NCBI RefSeq assembly: GCF_047948215.1
Contig: NC_134460.1
Location: 152,425,320 to 152,489,319, forward strand
DNA from: Lycorma delicatula
Lineage: Eukaryota; Arthropoda; Insecta; Hemiptera; Fulgoridae
DNA length: 64,000 bases
Direction: 5' to 3'
The number at the start of each line of letters is the position of its first letter. The first letter of the stretch is position 1. Both the position numbers and the translations under genes were made by a program. Shown here in pieces: positions 1 through 11,474 of this stretch. The notes under the pieces are model-generated. The model did no database searches. It was not told the DNA's origin and was given only the letters and a program-made list of their open reading frames with translations.

Positions 1-244
1 CAAGGTTAAACAAACAAATTTTCCATAAACTCTGAAATTATAAAGCTCAAGATGGTTTAGTTTTACATCAGTCTAGATCGAAAAGAATACAGAGAGAAAG
101 TTTTTGAATTAAATGTTCCTGTAGGTGAAAAGAAAAAACTCAGCAGGTGAGAAGGGACTGAAGAAAAAAGAACTAAACAGTACGAAAAATGAAGAACTTA
201 TGAAAGAAAATACATGAAATGATATTTGCGTGGTTCTTGAAGGC

Positions 245-515
245 CGATCCGCGGAGAAAAAAAAAACAGTTTATTTATTTTTAGTCCAAATCTTTTTGGA
301 TTTTGAACTTTTTTGGACACTTTTGGTAAAGTCAATTGCAATCAAACGGGGAGGTCCAGAACTAGATGTACAGCAGTTCTAAATGCAGAATTTCAACATC
401 ATGTACATTTCATACATAGGTACGTACAGACGTCACGCCAAAACTAGTCAAAATGGATATTTTCGATAAAATCTGAAAACCGAAATTTTTCGCGATCACA
501 GAACTTCCTTTACTT
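245..515 (-). repeat. Dispersed repeat R-D, copy 1
   Basis: The reverse complement of this stretch matches 21388-21690 over most of its length. Shared blocks include a segment with TTTGACTAGTT followed by GGCGTGACGTCT, and a later block with GATTGCAAT and CCAAAAGTGTCCAAAAAA. No protein is recognisable, and the termini are not defined by repeats or a target duplication. It is probably a fragment of a non-coding transposon. Confidence 0.6.
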
Positions 516-547
516 CGTAAAAATTTGTATTCCTTATATATACATAT

Positions 548-566
548 ATTTGTGTGTGTGTGTGTC
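548..566. repeat. (TG)n microsatellite
   Basis: A short TG run follows a TATATA stretch. It lies at the outer edge of R-D copy 1. Confidence 0.8.
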
Positions 567-982
567 TTTTCACTTGTTATATCTTTTCCAGCATAAACAT
601 ATCATTTTATCATAAGGATAACTAGATAATGAACCTCCAATCCGAACAAAAAGATACATAAGAAAAAGAATCTTAAAATAAAAAGAACACATTCAGTGCT
701 GAGCTCTTGCAAGCGCATGGTTTATGCATACATACTACCTGCTAACCACGCACATACGCGTAATAGTACAGTAACTTTCTATCTCTACTGTTGGGAGTTA
801 GCATATTACTGCTGACTCGGTATCGTAGCGCATCAGAAACGTCTAAATTTTGTTACCGTGTACTTCGTTAGTTACCTTGAACCGGTTGTTTTTGGTGAAA
901 TTTTAAATTTGTGTGAACTTTCATCACTTTTGAAAGGATAGATTTATAATAAATAGATTTATTTTATAAATTATTTGTATTT
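567..982. other. Unassigned AT-rich sequence
   Basis: No open frame, RNA gene or repeat is recognised here. A slightly GC-richer patch at about 700-890 has no similarity I can see elsewhere in the window. Confidence 0.5.
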
Positions 983-989
983 CAGTTAG

Positions 990-1160
990 GTTTTTTTTTT
1001 TTTTTTTTTAACTTCCGGGTCCGCAGTTAAGCAATTTTTTCCGCAGAGGATGAGATGAATGCTTTGTAGCATGTGTGAAAATGCCATTCCTGACCGGGAT
1101 TCGAACCCAGAAACTCCGGGTAAAAGACCTAGACGCTACGACCAGCGCCACGGAGGCCGG
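990..1160 (-). mobile_element. SINE-1 copy (tRNA-derived)
   Basis: Read on the minus strand, it starts GCCGGCCTCCGTGGCGC and carries an A-box-like segment (TGGCGCTGGTCGTAGCG) and a B box (GGGTTCGAATCCCGG). Next come a tail with ATCCTCTG and TCCGGAGG-type motifs and a run of about 19 A. CAGTTAG lies on both sides (983-989 and 1161-1167), consistent with a target duplication. Pol III promoter boxes plus a poly-A tail define a tRNA-derived SINE. One arm of the tail is degenerate in this copy. Confidence 0.85.
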
Positions 1161-1167
1161 CAGTTAG

Positions 1168-2212
1168 TATTAATTAGAAAATTATGTTTTACTTTTATTG
1201 TATAATTATATATTGATACTATTATTTTCATTTTAATTTAACACTTTTTAGCGATAATTTATATCCTTTTTAATTAAATGTACGTTATATAAATATTTTT
1301 AAGTTTATTGTTATTCTTTGAAATGAAAACGTTAAAATTCACAACGTATTGTTTCATTTTGTGCTTAGAACATAAACAGTATAGTTACTCGTTTTCAGAA
1401 ATGTACAGAAAAATTTACCGAATAACCAATTTTAAGGTCGTAAAGAAGTCACATGATCGGTAAATCAGATGAAAATAAACTGTAAATTACAAATGATAGA
1501 AAAGTAAAATAGAAAATGCTAATCAATAACTGACATACGGAATAAACTGAGGATTTATTGCACGTAAATTTACACAAACTTTTTATAAGTAAAATCTTTA
1601 TTTTTAACAAATTAAAAGACTAAAAATAAAATGCCAGCATGAATAAATAAGAAATTTACGAATACGGTTAACCACGCCCGAGTGAGTGTTCAGCACGGAC
1701 ATTATACTCGTATATCCAATGCTTTTTCGTTTCCCGTCCGCACCGCGCGCTTTCGCGTGGTCGTGTTTTTCGGGTTTTGAAAGCTTATATTCCAAAACAA
1801 ATGTAAAAGTTGATAAATTTATACTTACGTGAATTAAAAACAAAAAAAATAAATAATAATAATTCAGCTCGGAGAGTTAATATACCGATCAAAAGTCACC
1901 AGTGAATGCGTTAAAAAAAATTATACAATCGTCACTCAAAAAAAAAAGTGACAAAAGTTTTGTAAAAATTATATTTCTATACTCAGATAAAAAATAAAGA
2001 AAAACTAAATGATCTATAATACTTAACATTACAACCAGAAAGATGTTCAAGATCTTCAAAAATCAAGATTTTTGAAGACGACACCGAATAAAGATTTTTT
2101 AAAAATATAATAAAAAAATTATTACATATAATGCAAAAAAAAACTATTCAATGTTTACTACCATTTCATTTACTGATCATAATCTATTGAACCAATTTTA
2201 ATAAAACTGCTT
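1168..2212. other. Unassigned AT-rich sequence
   Basis: Mostly A+T with homopolymer runs. A patch at 1668-1790 is GC-richer and contains CACCGCGCGC, but it has no coding signature or internal repeat partner. The short open frames here look like chance. Confidence 0.5.
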
Positions 2213-2215
2213 TAT

Positions 2216-2329
2216 AGGATGAGATGAATGACAAGTACTGTATGAAAATGACATGCCTGACCGGAATTCGAACCCGGGATCTCTGGATGAAAGGCCAAGA
2301 CTCTACCATTCGCGCCACGGTCGTCGGCA
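2216..2329 (-). mobile_element. SINE-1 fragment
   Basis: The reverse complement has the SINE-1 head (TGGCGCGAATGGTAGAG), a B-box region with one changed base (GGGTTCGAATTCCGG) and the start of the tail (CATTCATCTCATCC). It stops before the poly-A end, so the 3' tail is missing. Confidence 0.8.
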
Positions 2330-2627
2330 GGGTAGGGAAAATATATTTTATATTTTAGGATAAAATTTTATGAAATTATTTAAAAATCTGAATTAAAATT
2401 AATTAAATTCGTCCGATTATTAAAAAATTAATTATTTTTATTATTTAATAATTCAAAATTCATTTGAATTATTTAATTATTTAATAACCAAAAATTATTA
2501 AAATAATTCTAAAGAGCGTTTATAATTTTTTCCAGTAACACTATCAGAAACGTATCTTCAGACTTAAAACGGAGCTGTTGTCCAGTTTATTATTGAAATC
2601 TATCCTCCCACTGAAAAGTAAAATGTA

Positions 2628-3884
2628 CAGAGTGTCCCATATAAAACGCAACCCAACCTTATATTGGTAGGTATTGAAATAATAAAAATGCATGCGGAAA
2701 TGTAAATGTAATTTTTATTATTACCATCCATTACCTTACATTTAGTGTAAATGTTGGAAGTGGTCGCCATCTTCTTGAATACAAGCTTCAATTCTTTTTA
2801 CAGTGTTTCTTGCAACTTTTTTCAAAGTTTGTGGCTAGATATTTAATACAGCTTGTTCAATATCGACTTTCAATCGTTCAAGTGTTCGTGGTTTGTCGCT
2901 GTAGGCTTTTTCTTTGAGGTGACCCCGTAAAAAAAATCCGCCGCAGTCAAATCTGGAGATCTTGGTTGCCACAAGCCTCGACCGATAACACGATTACCAA
3001 AGAATTCCTCGACGAAATCAGAAGTTGAACCTGCGTAGTGCGATGTCGCACCGTCATGTTGTAGCCGGCAGTGTCTGTCTTCCTCTTCCAAGAGTGCGAT
3101 GAACTGAAATAAAATATGCTAATATCGTTCTGCATTAATGGTGTACTCGAAAAAATAGGACCGATTATTTTCTTCCGCGATATCGCGGACCACACGCCCG
3201 ACTTCTGCGGGTGTAATTGTTTTTCGTGATATACGTGGGGATTTTCAGCGCTCCAAATTGTATTGTTTTGGCTGTTTACGTAGTCATCCAAATGAAATCG
3301 TACTTCATCTGTGAAAAATAACGAATCCATAACGTTAATTCCCTCACACAGAAATCGACGGAACCGTTGACAATATTGTAGCCGTTTTTCTTTGTCGGGC
3401 TCAAGAAGTCGATGAACCGTTTGAATGCGATAAGGTCGTAATTGTAATCGTTTGGTCGCCCGATGAACAGTTGATTTAGACAAATTAATTTCAGCAGACA
3501 AACGTCTGATCTTTTGTGTTCCTTGTTATTAACAGAACCGGTCTCTCTAAATTTTGCAACTGACCTTAATACTTATGTTTTGTTAGGAGCTGGTTTATCC
3601 GGATACTTATGGCGAAACAAATCTTGCACTGCAACCGCTGATTTCGTACTGAAGTACGACTCGACAATGAAAACACGTTCATCTAGCGAAAACACCATCT
3701 TGTCTCTAGCAATACACTGAACGTTATGATTACTTTGTTGTTACTATCGGTAGTGTTCTACTGCGTCGCCGCGATGTTCAGATGTTGGACGAGTCCATTT
3801 CAGTAATGAGTAGGGGAGCAAGCTTGACTTTTGAAATTTCATGGATGAGTGATTGATGGGTTGCGTTTTATATGGGACACCCTG
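2628..3884 (-). mobile_element. mariner/Tc1 element, complete with both TIRs
   Basis: The left end (CAGAGTGTCCC...) and the reverse complement of the right end (CAGGGTGTCCC...) agree over 28 bp with one mismatch. Each end abuts a TA dinucleotide (2626-2627 and 3885-3886), the target duplication typical of Tc1/mariner. The length of 1257 bp is normal for the group. The single gene inside runs on the minus strand and is broken. A truncated relative lies at 32013-32203 and a tiny crumb at 33925-33971. Confidence 0.92.
2742..3698 (-). pseudogene. mariner-type transposase, frameshifted
   Basis: A DDE/D transposase would cut and rejoin the element ends. The start at 3698 gives MVFSLDERVFIVESYF, resembling the N-terminal helix-turn-helix of this family. 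The middle frame (about 3490-3110) has HRLLEPDKEKRLQYCQRF and the first catalytic Asp in FTDEVRFHL. After a frameshift near 3105, the next frame holds HDGATSHYA (second Asp) and WQPRSPDLTAADFF (third Asp), with 38 residues between the two. A second shift falls in an A-run near 2935, and an in-frame TAG lies near 2835 before the natural stop at 2742. Frame is also lost between the N-terminus and 3500. The Asp spacing and PRSPDLT motif fit the long-spacing mariner groups rather than classical DD34D, but assigning a named subfamily would need an alignment. It cannot encode a working protein. Confidence 0.88.
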
Positions 3885-3886
3885 TA

Positions 3887-4960
3887 TTTTTCATTAGTTA
3901 TAAAGCTCCGAATTCATTTTAAATGAAATGATAAGACACGAAATTAAATTAAATAATTAATTTTTAAAACTGTTTTATTTTTAAGAAAACCTTTATCAAA
4001 TGATCCCGCTTGAGTTTACTGAAACGTTAAAATTATATTTTGTATTTATTACCATTTTTTTTTGTGATCATAATGGCTTATTTCTTTTAAAAGGATGACC
4101 GTAATAAGTGATCCATCCAAAATGTTAATCCGGGTATTCTATCACGATAAGCATTTTTTAAGATTATATTTAGTTCGCAAAATTATTTTAAAATGTAGTA
4201 ATAAAAAAAAAAAATTACTATGTTATTTTATAATAGTAATAATTAATTACTATTATTATTTTGGTTAAAATAGAGAAACAAATAAAATTTTAATTAAATT
4301 TATAATTTAACTGTAATAATTTAAAAGTATTAAATGCAGATAAAAGTAAATATAAATCGGTATATTTTAAAAAATTATTAATAAATCGTAGTTCTGTAAT
4401 GCAATTTAGTATTTGGCTCCAAAGTAGAATTTATAAACACAGAACATTTAAAAAGATATAAAGAATAAAACTGGAATATAAAACGTTAGAAATGTAAATA
4501 AAATAACAGTTTAATATTTACATACAACGCTTAAAATGACGATATGATTTCAAATGAAATACATCAAACATCTTTTTAATAATATTTCTCATTCTCATTT
4601 TATTTATTAAAATTTACTGACTTTGAAAAATATCAAAAAGATTTATTAAATTAACTTATGCATAAAGAGGGTTTTATAAAGCATTTACTTTTAATAAATT
4701 CGAATCTCTTTTATCAACAATAAGCTTTAAAAAAAGTATATATTAAGAAGTTAATTTTTTTTTTTTATTTGGTAAATAATAAGTCGTAAAAATTATATAA
4801 TATTAAAAAATTATAATTTTTGTATAAACTTATTTTCGATTGAATTAAAATCAAATAAAAATCTGCGTAACAGCTTATTGTATACGGTTTTCATGAAAAT
4901 TGTTTCCGACCAGTAGTATCAAAACGCTTACTTACTCAACGGTATGTCTTTATGTCTTCT
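3887..4960. other. Unassigned AT-rich sequence
   Basis: Very A+T-rich with no supported gene, RNA or repeat. Poly-A and poly-T runs are frequent. Confidence 0.5.
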
Positions 4961-4974
4961 TATAATAAGCTATC

Positions 4975-5215
4975 TTATAATAAGCATCCCTGACTTGGCT
5001 TCGCCCGCGCTATACGGGTACTTGCGTTTCACGTCGCGGTCAATTTTTTTTTTTATTTTATGTTTTTTATTCAAGTAACCGCAAACAGGTGCAGCCAATC
5101 GCAGTGTACATACGCTAGCAATGGCAGTGGCCGTTAGTTGGGCACCGCGCCATACACCGATACACTTTAAAAAATCGAAATTCAAAAACCCCGAAAAAGG
5201 TTTATAAATATTTAT
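4975..5215. repeat. Possible dispersed-repeat fragment
   Basis: A local rise in G+C with GGCTTCGCCCGCGC and TATACGGGTA, resembling the GC-rich heads of interspersed elements such as R-C. No second copy is found in the window, so this rests on composition and general resemblance. Confidence 0.3.
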
Positions 5216-5239
5216 TGAATGAGTATTTGTCGGCAAAAA

Positions 5240-7085
5240 TCGATTAAATATCTCGTTTAGTACAGTGGAAAATGGGAAGAAAATCTGTAATCATTGTTCA
5301 ACATTTTTTTTACTTTTCTTCACCGCTTGAACTGATGAAGAAAGATAAAAAAATTTAAATTTTAGATTTAAAATTTTTTAATTTTAAATTTAAATTTTTA
5401 ATTTTTCGAAAAATATTCGAAAAATTTATAAACTGGTTCTGCTTTTTAGTTAATCGTATGTAGGTTACACATACCAAAAAATGAAATTGACATCTACATT
5501 TGTTACCGTGAAATTCACAAAATAGTAAATTTTATTGTTACTCCATTTTAACCCTTTAAACTCGGAATTTAAAAATCATCCTTTCTTACGGTTCACTTAC
5601 ACCGTAAGAAGAACGTGTATACAAAAATCCTCATCACTTTATCTCCATTAGCTTTCGCTGGACGTCAATTATGAATCGCTCGTGTTGTTTTATACAAATT
5701 AATATTCATACATAATGAGCAGATTTTCATAAAAAATGGTATTTTTGATAAAATTTGGTATACGGATTTATATTATGATTTTATTATAAATTAATAAGCG
5801 TGATTTTTTTTACTTTTTTAAGATAAAAAATTATACTGAAACATTAATTTTTAAATGTAAATATCTCTTCGGCTATTTACTTTAATCAACTAACTAACTA
5901 AATTAACTAAACTTTAATCGATAAGCATTTATTATAAACAAAATAAATGATAGCTTATTTGTTTTAAAACAATTTCAATAAATCTAATTATAGTGAAAAA
6001 TAATTCTGTCGGAAGAAAAACTCTTCTGCTCGATTTCATTTCCGAACTAGATATTATTCCTTTTAGAGCTTGAAATATTACGATACACTTGGATAACTAT
6101 GTTTTTATGAAAATTTTCTTTATATCGCTTTCAGGAACGACTGTGAATTTCTTAAAAAGAAAGAATGTAAAACGGTTTAATCTAAATTAAGAAATAATGA
6201 TCATCCGGTATTTATCCAACACGGTCGAGCCCGTTTGCCGATACCAAAATCATTTTTTCTTATACTTGAAAACTAGTTTTATTGATAGTACCTAAAATTA
6301 AATTATTATGTCTTCCGTTATATTTCGACTGTAAAAAATTCTACAAGTAATGATGGGTATCAAATACAGAATAATCTAAGGAGATAAGTAAAACCGTTAT
6401 TGCAGGTTAAGCATAATAAACAATAATGTATGTAGGAAACCGATCATTACAATTGTTTTTATTCAATTGTTCATTACGCCCAAAACAAAAACTTAAGAGT
6501 AAAATACTATCTTTCATTGTATGCGTGTGTATTAGGTATTTAAACAACTGTAGGATTTATTGTAGAAAAACTACAATAAATACAGGTGTAGCTGAAATCC
6601 CAAAAGCAAACGACGACATTCGTACAAATTAAAAACAATACGGTGACACGTATTACACTCATGGGATACGTTCCATTACGTATAAAACTCTCTTTCTGTT
6701 TTAACAATAAACCACCCCATTTAAAATATTTGTAACGGTTACAGACAACAAATAAATAAACTTCTAATTTTAATTAATTTATGACAAATTACTGTTAACA
6801 TTTCGTCTGTATCAAATTAAATTAAAGATTTTTGTAGAATTTAGTCTTTTAAACCGCAAGTAGAACAAGATCGCTTGCGTAGTGCTAACTGTTGTAATTA
6901 CTATTAGGCTCAAAAATCACAAGTCGCCTTTCGCAAAGACAGAAAACGTTAACGAGTACAGTCATGTAACACAAGCAAAATAATTAAATACATTTGAGAA
7001 TATTCAATTGACATATTAAAAGAAGTTGCCCAAAAAAATTGAATTAAAAATACCATTTGTAAAAAGAAAACATGTAACAAACACA
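5240..7085. other. Unassigned AT-rich sequence
   Basis: No coding region or repeat partner seen. Around 5340-5420 there is a series of AAATTT-type palindromic stretches, explained by base composition. Confidence 0.5.
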
Positions 7086-7104
7086 AACATTAAAAATGAG
7101 ATAG

Positions 7105-8222
7105 CTTCGCTATCTCCAAGAACTGGATCTACCTGCTCCGAAGATCCTTGAAAAGTGAATAGGATGCGGTGCCCCTTGGTTATGCACGTCTCCAGAGATC
7201 GTATACTTACAATCTGGAAGTTGTAAACGGGACCCAGGTTTCCAGTCTGCTAGAGACCAATTTAACAACATGGCTAAGAAGTACAATGGGTACAGTCACA
7301 TCTACACAGACGGCTCTGTCTCAGCCGACGGATGTGGCTGTTCTATTGTACTCCCTGACACTGATATATTATATAAACTTAATGCCTGTTCGTTTGCGAA
7401 GCCTATGCAATTTACTCCGCCTTGAAATTTACCGAAACCCGTTGCGATGACAGCTTCCTAGTAATTACCGACTGTGAGTAGAGAGCTTCAGCTGCAGACG
7501 TTCTGAATCCATCGTCCAAATTATTCATGATATCCTTTCAAGGATAAATAAGACTGTGGTTCTGGTATGGGTTCCTGGCGATTGTGGCATCCTCTGGAAC
7601 GAACGGGCCGAAAGAGCTGCAATAAATGGCATCCGAGTACAATCGACATGTGAGAGAGACTTCATGAGATCAGTCCGTGTAAAACTTCGGGCTCAATGGA
7701 ATAAGTTCTGGCTGCTGTGTGCTCCCACGGCGTTACATAACATCCGGGAGAATGTGCTCGACAAACCTCCTTCCCCGAGCAACAGAAGAGACTAAGTCAT
7801 CTTAACTCGGCTAAGGATTGGACACACCAGGCTTACCCACACTCATCCTATGCGGTTATCTTCAGAAGATCTGTGAGGCTTGCGACGTCATATGGTCTTT
7901 GACGTCAAATGGTGTACCATCTGCTCTTTGGTTGCCCAATCTTTGGAACCATCTGGCAAAACTTAGACCTGGCTATTAAACTAGGAAGAAGATGTAAAAC
8001 GTCTGTTGCGGTTCCCCTCTCCCTCAGTGGAATGAAGAATACGATTTAGTCATTTTTGTCTGATTTATGTATTTTAGTTTGCATTTGTTGTTGTTACTTG
8101 TCTGTGTTTATTCTTTATTGTTTATTTTTGTTGTTTTATGTAACACTACATGATACCTACTTTAGTCGCTAATGACTGTAATTGCCGATGCGACAGTAAA
8201 TAAAATCATTAAAAAAAAAAAC
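7105..8222 (+). pseudogene. I/Jockey-like LINE 3' end with RNase H domain
   Basis: The C-terminal part of a LINE polyprotein. RNase H removes the RNA strand during retrotransposition. In successive frames: YSHIYTDGS (first catalytic Asp, about 7290), EAYAIYSALKF (catalytic Glu, about 7400), FLVITDC (next Asp, about 7450) and VWVPGDCGILWNERAERAA (7560-7620, where families usually have His in place of this Asp). After these come the linker NIRENVLDKPPSPSNRRD, the segment ILTRLRIGHTRLTHTHP and a zinc-knuckle-like ICEACDV near 7870. At least four frame changes break it. It ends in a 3' UTR and an A-run at about 8211-8221, so it is 5'-truncated. RNase H plus a CxxC segment fits the I or Jockey group. 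A second such fragment is at 59020-59480. Confidence 0.82.
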
Positions 8223-8224
8223 AA

Positions 8225-8688
8225 TTTCAATAACAGAACTATTTTGGATACAAAATAAAAAAAAATGACCACATAGTTGTAGGGTATTCCGACACACGGC
8301 TTCTATTCAACAACTTTAAGTATTATAATCGTTTTCAGCGCTGTTGAAAATGTACAAATTGAGACCTCACACGATCATGTTTGTTACTTTTTGCGCGAAT
8401 CCCTAAGTGGGAGTCAATGTTTTATAAAAACATCTTTTTTTTAAAGCAGTCTTGATTACAATAAAAAAATTTAAAAAAGCAAAAAAATGTTAACAAAATG
8501 CATGATTTTTAGTTTGGTCCGGCTGTTTTGTGGGGTTGGGACGAAGCGGTCAAACCCCACGAAATGAGGTTATTTAACCCCTCTTTATGATTATATGCGA
8601 AGTAATTTACATGTGTAATTAGACAACAGAAGAATACCACCACAATAGATGAAAAACAACCATCATAGCGATTACAACAAAGCTTCAA
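8225..8688. other. Unassigned sequence
   Basis: No gene recognised. The segment at 8510-8690 has more G+C and runs straight into R-A, so it could be an unshared end of that repeat. Confidence 0.4.
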
Positions 8689-8689
8689 A

Positions 8690-9170
8690 GTTTGCAGAGT
8701 TTTTGGGGTGGAGGTGCGATTTTGCAAAATTATTTCTGTAAATATTGTTAGTTTTTAATCGTTAACAAATGTACCTAAGAAAAATATGACCTTAATTAGG
8801 CAAAATCTCAAGATACTAAGGGTGACCTTGTGCTTCAACATCACCCATTGATCTTTTGATTTGAAAATTTAATGGATAAATGCCCCATATACAGATGTTA
8901 TCTGACCAAATTTGGTCAAAATCAGTCGAGTAGTTCTGGAAGTAAAATATAATTTAGAAGCCAACCCCGGACACACACGTACATACGAACATTAGCATCC
9001 GGAAAATTTCCATCCAGCTTTTTAGTTTTTTTGGTTCCTTAGGTGTCCAGAACGTCAAGATCCAGTGAAAACCTCATATGCCAAAATCGGACCGATTACA
9101 ATACTTTCCCTTCCTAGAACTGCAGCTACTGTAACGCTATCTACGCGGGAACGTAAAAGAATTTTCAAAA
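8690..9170 (-). repeat. Dispersed repeat R-A, copy 1
   Basis: The reverse complement aligns with 56630-57085: a start like TTTACTTTCCCGCGTAGAT, a block GGAAATTTTCCGGATG, a block ACCGATTTTGACCAAA, then GGTCAGAT and ATGGGGCATT. No open frame is present. The family also occurs at 26982-27125 and, by its later half, at 46013-46590. Confidence 0.8.
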
Positions 9171-9654
9171 AATGTTTAAAGCCAATGATGGTATAGAATA
9201 TTTATCAAAATTAGGTACTTACGTATTAACGCCACCGCAGCTACAGCTTTATTTAAAAGCAAAGTAGTCAATCGGATTACGGTGGAAAATGGGCTGATAT
9301 AGAGTTTAACAGATTGAAAACAGTCTCTTTATTCATTTTAATATATTTATTTTATAAATATAATTTAACCAAACTTAACCTACGCTCGCTTCGTAACAAG
9401 CCAGTAATCTCCACACGAAACCTTTTAATAACACACCTGGGTTTACAATAAAATTTCAAAACATTATTAATTACTACAACCAGTCTAAAATATTTTGCCA
9501 TATGAAATCATACCACATTACTATTTTTATAGATTTTTATTTTGACAAAAATTAAAATATTTATTTATACTTTTTTATATTAATCGTAGGTCTGTAAATT
9601 AAACTACTGACTGATTCAGGAGGAAAATTAAATAATTTGGAGACTGGTTCTAGA
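9171..9654. other. Unassigned AT-rich sequence
   Basis: No gene seen. The part at about 9590-9654 may be a diverged extension of R-F, since its reverse complement shows weak similarity to 12745-12800. Confidence 0.4.
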
Positions 9655-9925
9655 GCTGAAATAGAAAAATGTACATACAAATGTATGTCCAAAACGCTTT
9701 GTTATCGAGTTACTGCTAGCTCCTAGGTTTCAGTTCATCTGGTAAAATGAGGTCATACTGAAATTTTTTAATCGTTATTTAAGGGGTAGACTTGATGATT
9801 TCTTATGTATCTTGATACTGAAAATCGAATAAAATAGGTGCCACAATTGTAACTACCGTAGTTTTCATGATATTCAACGAAAACAGAAAACTTTGGTAAC
9901 TAAAGACACGGTTTTTTTAGGTTTA
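9655..9925 (-). repeat. Dispersed repeat R-F, copy 1
   Basis: The reverse complement matches 12470-12745. Shared blocks include TTTCTGTTTTCGTTGAATATCAT, AATTTCAGTATGAC followed by TCATTTTACC, and CTCGATAACAAAGCGTTTT. It is inverted relative to the second copy. No protein is recognised. Confidence 0.75.
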
Positions 9926-10061
9926 AAATGAAATAAAATTGTTAAATGCTTATAAGTTCGCAAATTTTATTATCAAAACTTGTAAAAAATTTAATTCTAA
10001 GAAAATTTCTATAAAAAATTTAAAAAAATTAACTTTTACTATTAAAAACAATTTTCTCCTC

Positions 10062-10581
10062 TGGACCACTGAATGTGAAAATAGGAGGAGAAAAGATTAT
10101 GGAGGTAGAGGAATTTTGTTATTTGGGAAGTAGAATTACTAAAGATGGACGAAGCAGGAGCGATATAAAATGCCGAATAGCACAAGCTAAACGAGCCTTC
10201 AGTAAGAAATATAATTTGTTTACATCAAAAATTAATTTAAATGTCAGGAAAAGATTTTTGAAACTGTATGTTTGGAGTGTCGCTTTATATAGAAGTGAAA
10301 CTTGGACGATCGGAGTATCTGAGAAGAAAAGATTAGAAGCTTTTGAAATGCGGTGCTATAGGAGAATGTTAAAAATCAGACGGGTGGATAAAGTGACAAA
10401 TGAAGAGGTGTTGCGGCAAATAGATGAAGAAAGAAGCATTTGGAAAAATATAGTTAAAAGAAGAGACAAACTTATAGGCCACATACTAAGGCATCCTGGA
10501 ATAGTCGCTTTAATATTGGAAGGACAGGTAGAAGGGAAAAATTGTGTCAACCCAGTCAAATGACTGAAGACAAAAAAAAAA
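10062..10581 (+). pseudogene. LINE-1f copy A: C-terminal fragment
   Basis: The extreme C-terminal part of a LINE polyprotein, downstream of the reverse transcriptase. It reads KIGGEKIMEVEEFCYLGS, SDIKCRIAQAKRAFSKKY, VYVWSVALY-type, ETWTIGVSEKKRLEAFEM and RDKLIGHILRHPGIVALIL. Compared with copies at 25145 and 54688, about 110 bp are missing at 10547/10548, so the frame runs from NCV directly into the last residues before the stop at 10563. The 3' terminus CCAGTCAAATGACTGAAGAC plus A-run is the same as in the other copies. TTAAAAACAA flanks it at 10042-10051 and 10584-10593 and could be the target duplication, with about 10 bp of filler at the 5' side. The clade (RTE/CR1-like) is not settled from this region. 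Confidence 0.85.
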
Positions 10582-10599
10582 ACTTAAAAACAAAGTTTA

Positions 10600-11190
10600 C
10601 AGAAAAATGTTATTTGGAAAAATTTAAAACATACAGGTTTAGTAGAATATGAGACCTTATTTAGACATCTGAAAAATTAGGTTAGTAACACGTAATTGTA
10701 TACTTCGAAATTAATTTAAATATTACTAATTACTGACATAAAATTGTGCTTACGAATAATAAACGTTAGGTGGTTTATTTGTTTTTGATGTAATTTTGAT
10801 TGTTTAATTATTTTTTTGAATCAAGTTAGGTGGTGTTTTTGTGTTTGTAATATTTTTAATTATACCTACATTTTTCCAACTGACTCTGAATTTAAAAAAG
10901 TGAAATTCCGTTTTGAATTTTCGGTTTTGAAAAATTCCCGCGTCTTTTCACTGATACTGAGAAATATGATGAAATGATTTTTGTACACGGCTTTTGCGTT
11001 GGAACTGCTTCAGCTGCGGCGGAATAAATACCGACGTAGTTATCATGGACGAGTAGTTCTAAATCGTAAAATATTTTGTAGAATATTTAGTAAACTTCGT
11101 TAAAACGGTGCACTTCCCAGCCGTCATGTTTCATCAGACGTCAACCAGTACATGGTGATGAAAGGGGAAGTATTCTTAAGTTGGTACAGC
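10600..11190. other. Unassigned sequence
   Basis: AT-rich, then at about 10930-11180 somewhat more balanced. No supported gene, and no second copy found. Confidence 0.45.
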
Positions 11191-11194
11191 ATAG

Positions 11195-11470
11195 CCCACC
11201 GGACTGGTTTAATGGTTAACTCGTCATCGCAAATCAACTGGTTTCGAAGTCGAGAGGCCTAAGGTTCAAATCTTAAAGGCAGTTACTTTTATACGGATTT
11301 GAATACTAGATCGCAGATACCGGTGTCTGTGACGGTCTGATTTCAGTTAACCACGCATCTCAGGAACGGTCGATCTGAGAGCGTACAAAACTATACTTCA
11401 TCGGCACTCATACTTATCATCCTCATTCATCTGAAGTAATATCTTACGGTAGTTCTGAAAAATAGAGAGA
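11195..11470 (+). mobile_element. SINE-2 copy (old)
   Basis: Starts near CCACCGGACTGGTTTAATGG with an A-box-like segment (TGGTTTAATGGTTAACTCG) and a degenerate B box (AGGTTCAAATCTT). The SINE-2 body follows (GGATTTGAATACTAGATCG, ACCGGTGT, CATCTCAGGAACGGTCGA) and then the tail with CTCATTCATCTGAAG and ACGGTAGTTCTG. It is clearly more diverged than the copies at 42202 and 43041, and its A-tail is eroded. Confidence 0.82.
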
Positions 11471-11474
11471 GGTG

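Noticed and set aside
1083..1160. tRNA-like B boxes (also at 2265, 33280, 42430, 59820) as functional tRNA genes
   Set aside because: They lie in repeated units with poly-A tails and target duplications, and lack a foldable full-length tRNA cloverleaf.
2947..3501. 184-codon open frame as an intact gene
   Set aside because: Its C-terminal 60 residues are out of frame with the transposase; the rest is the middle of a frameshifted mariner transposase.
3514..3720. Plus-strand 68-codon open frame
   Set aside because: It is the antisense of the mariner transposase N-terminus.
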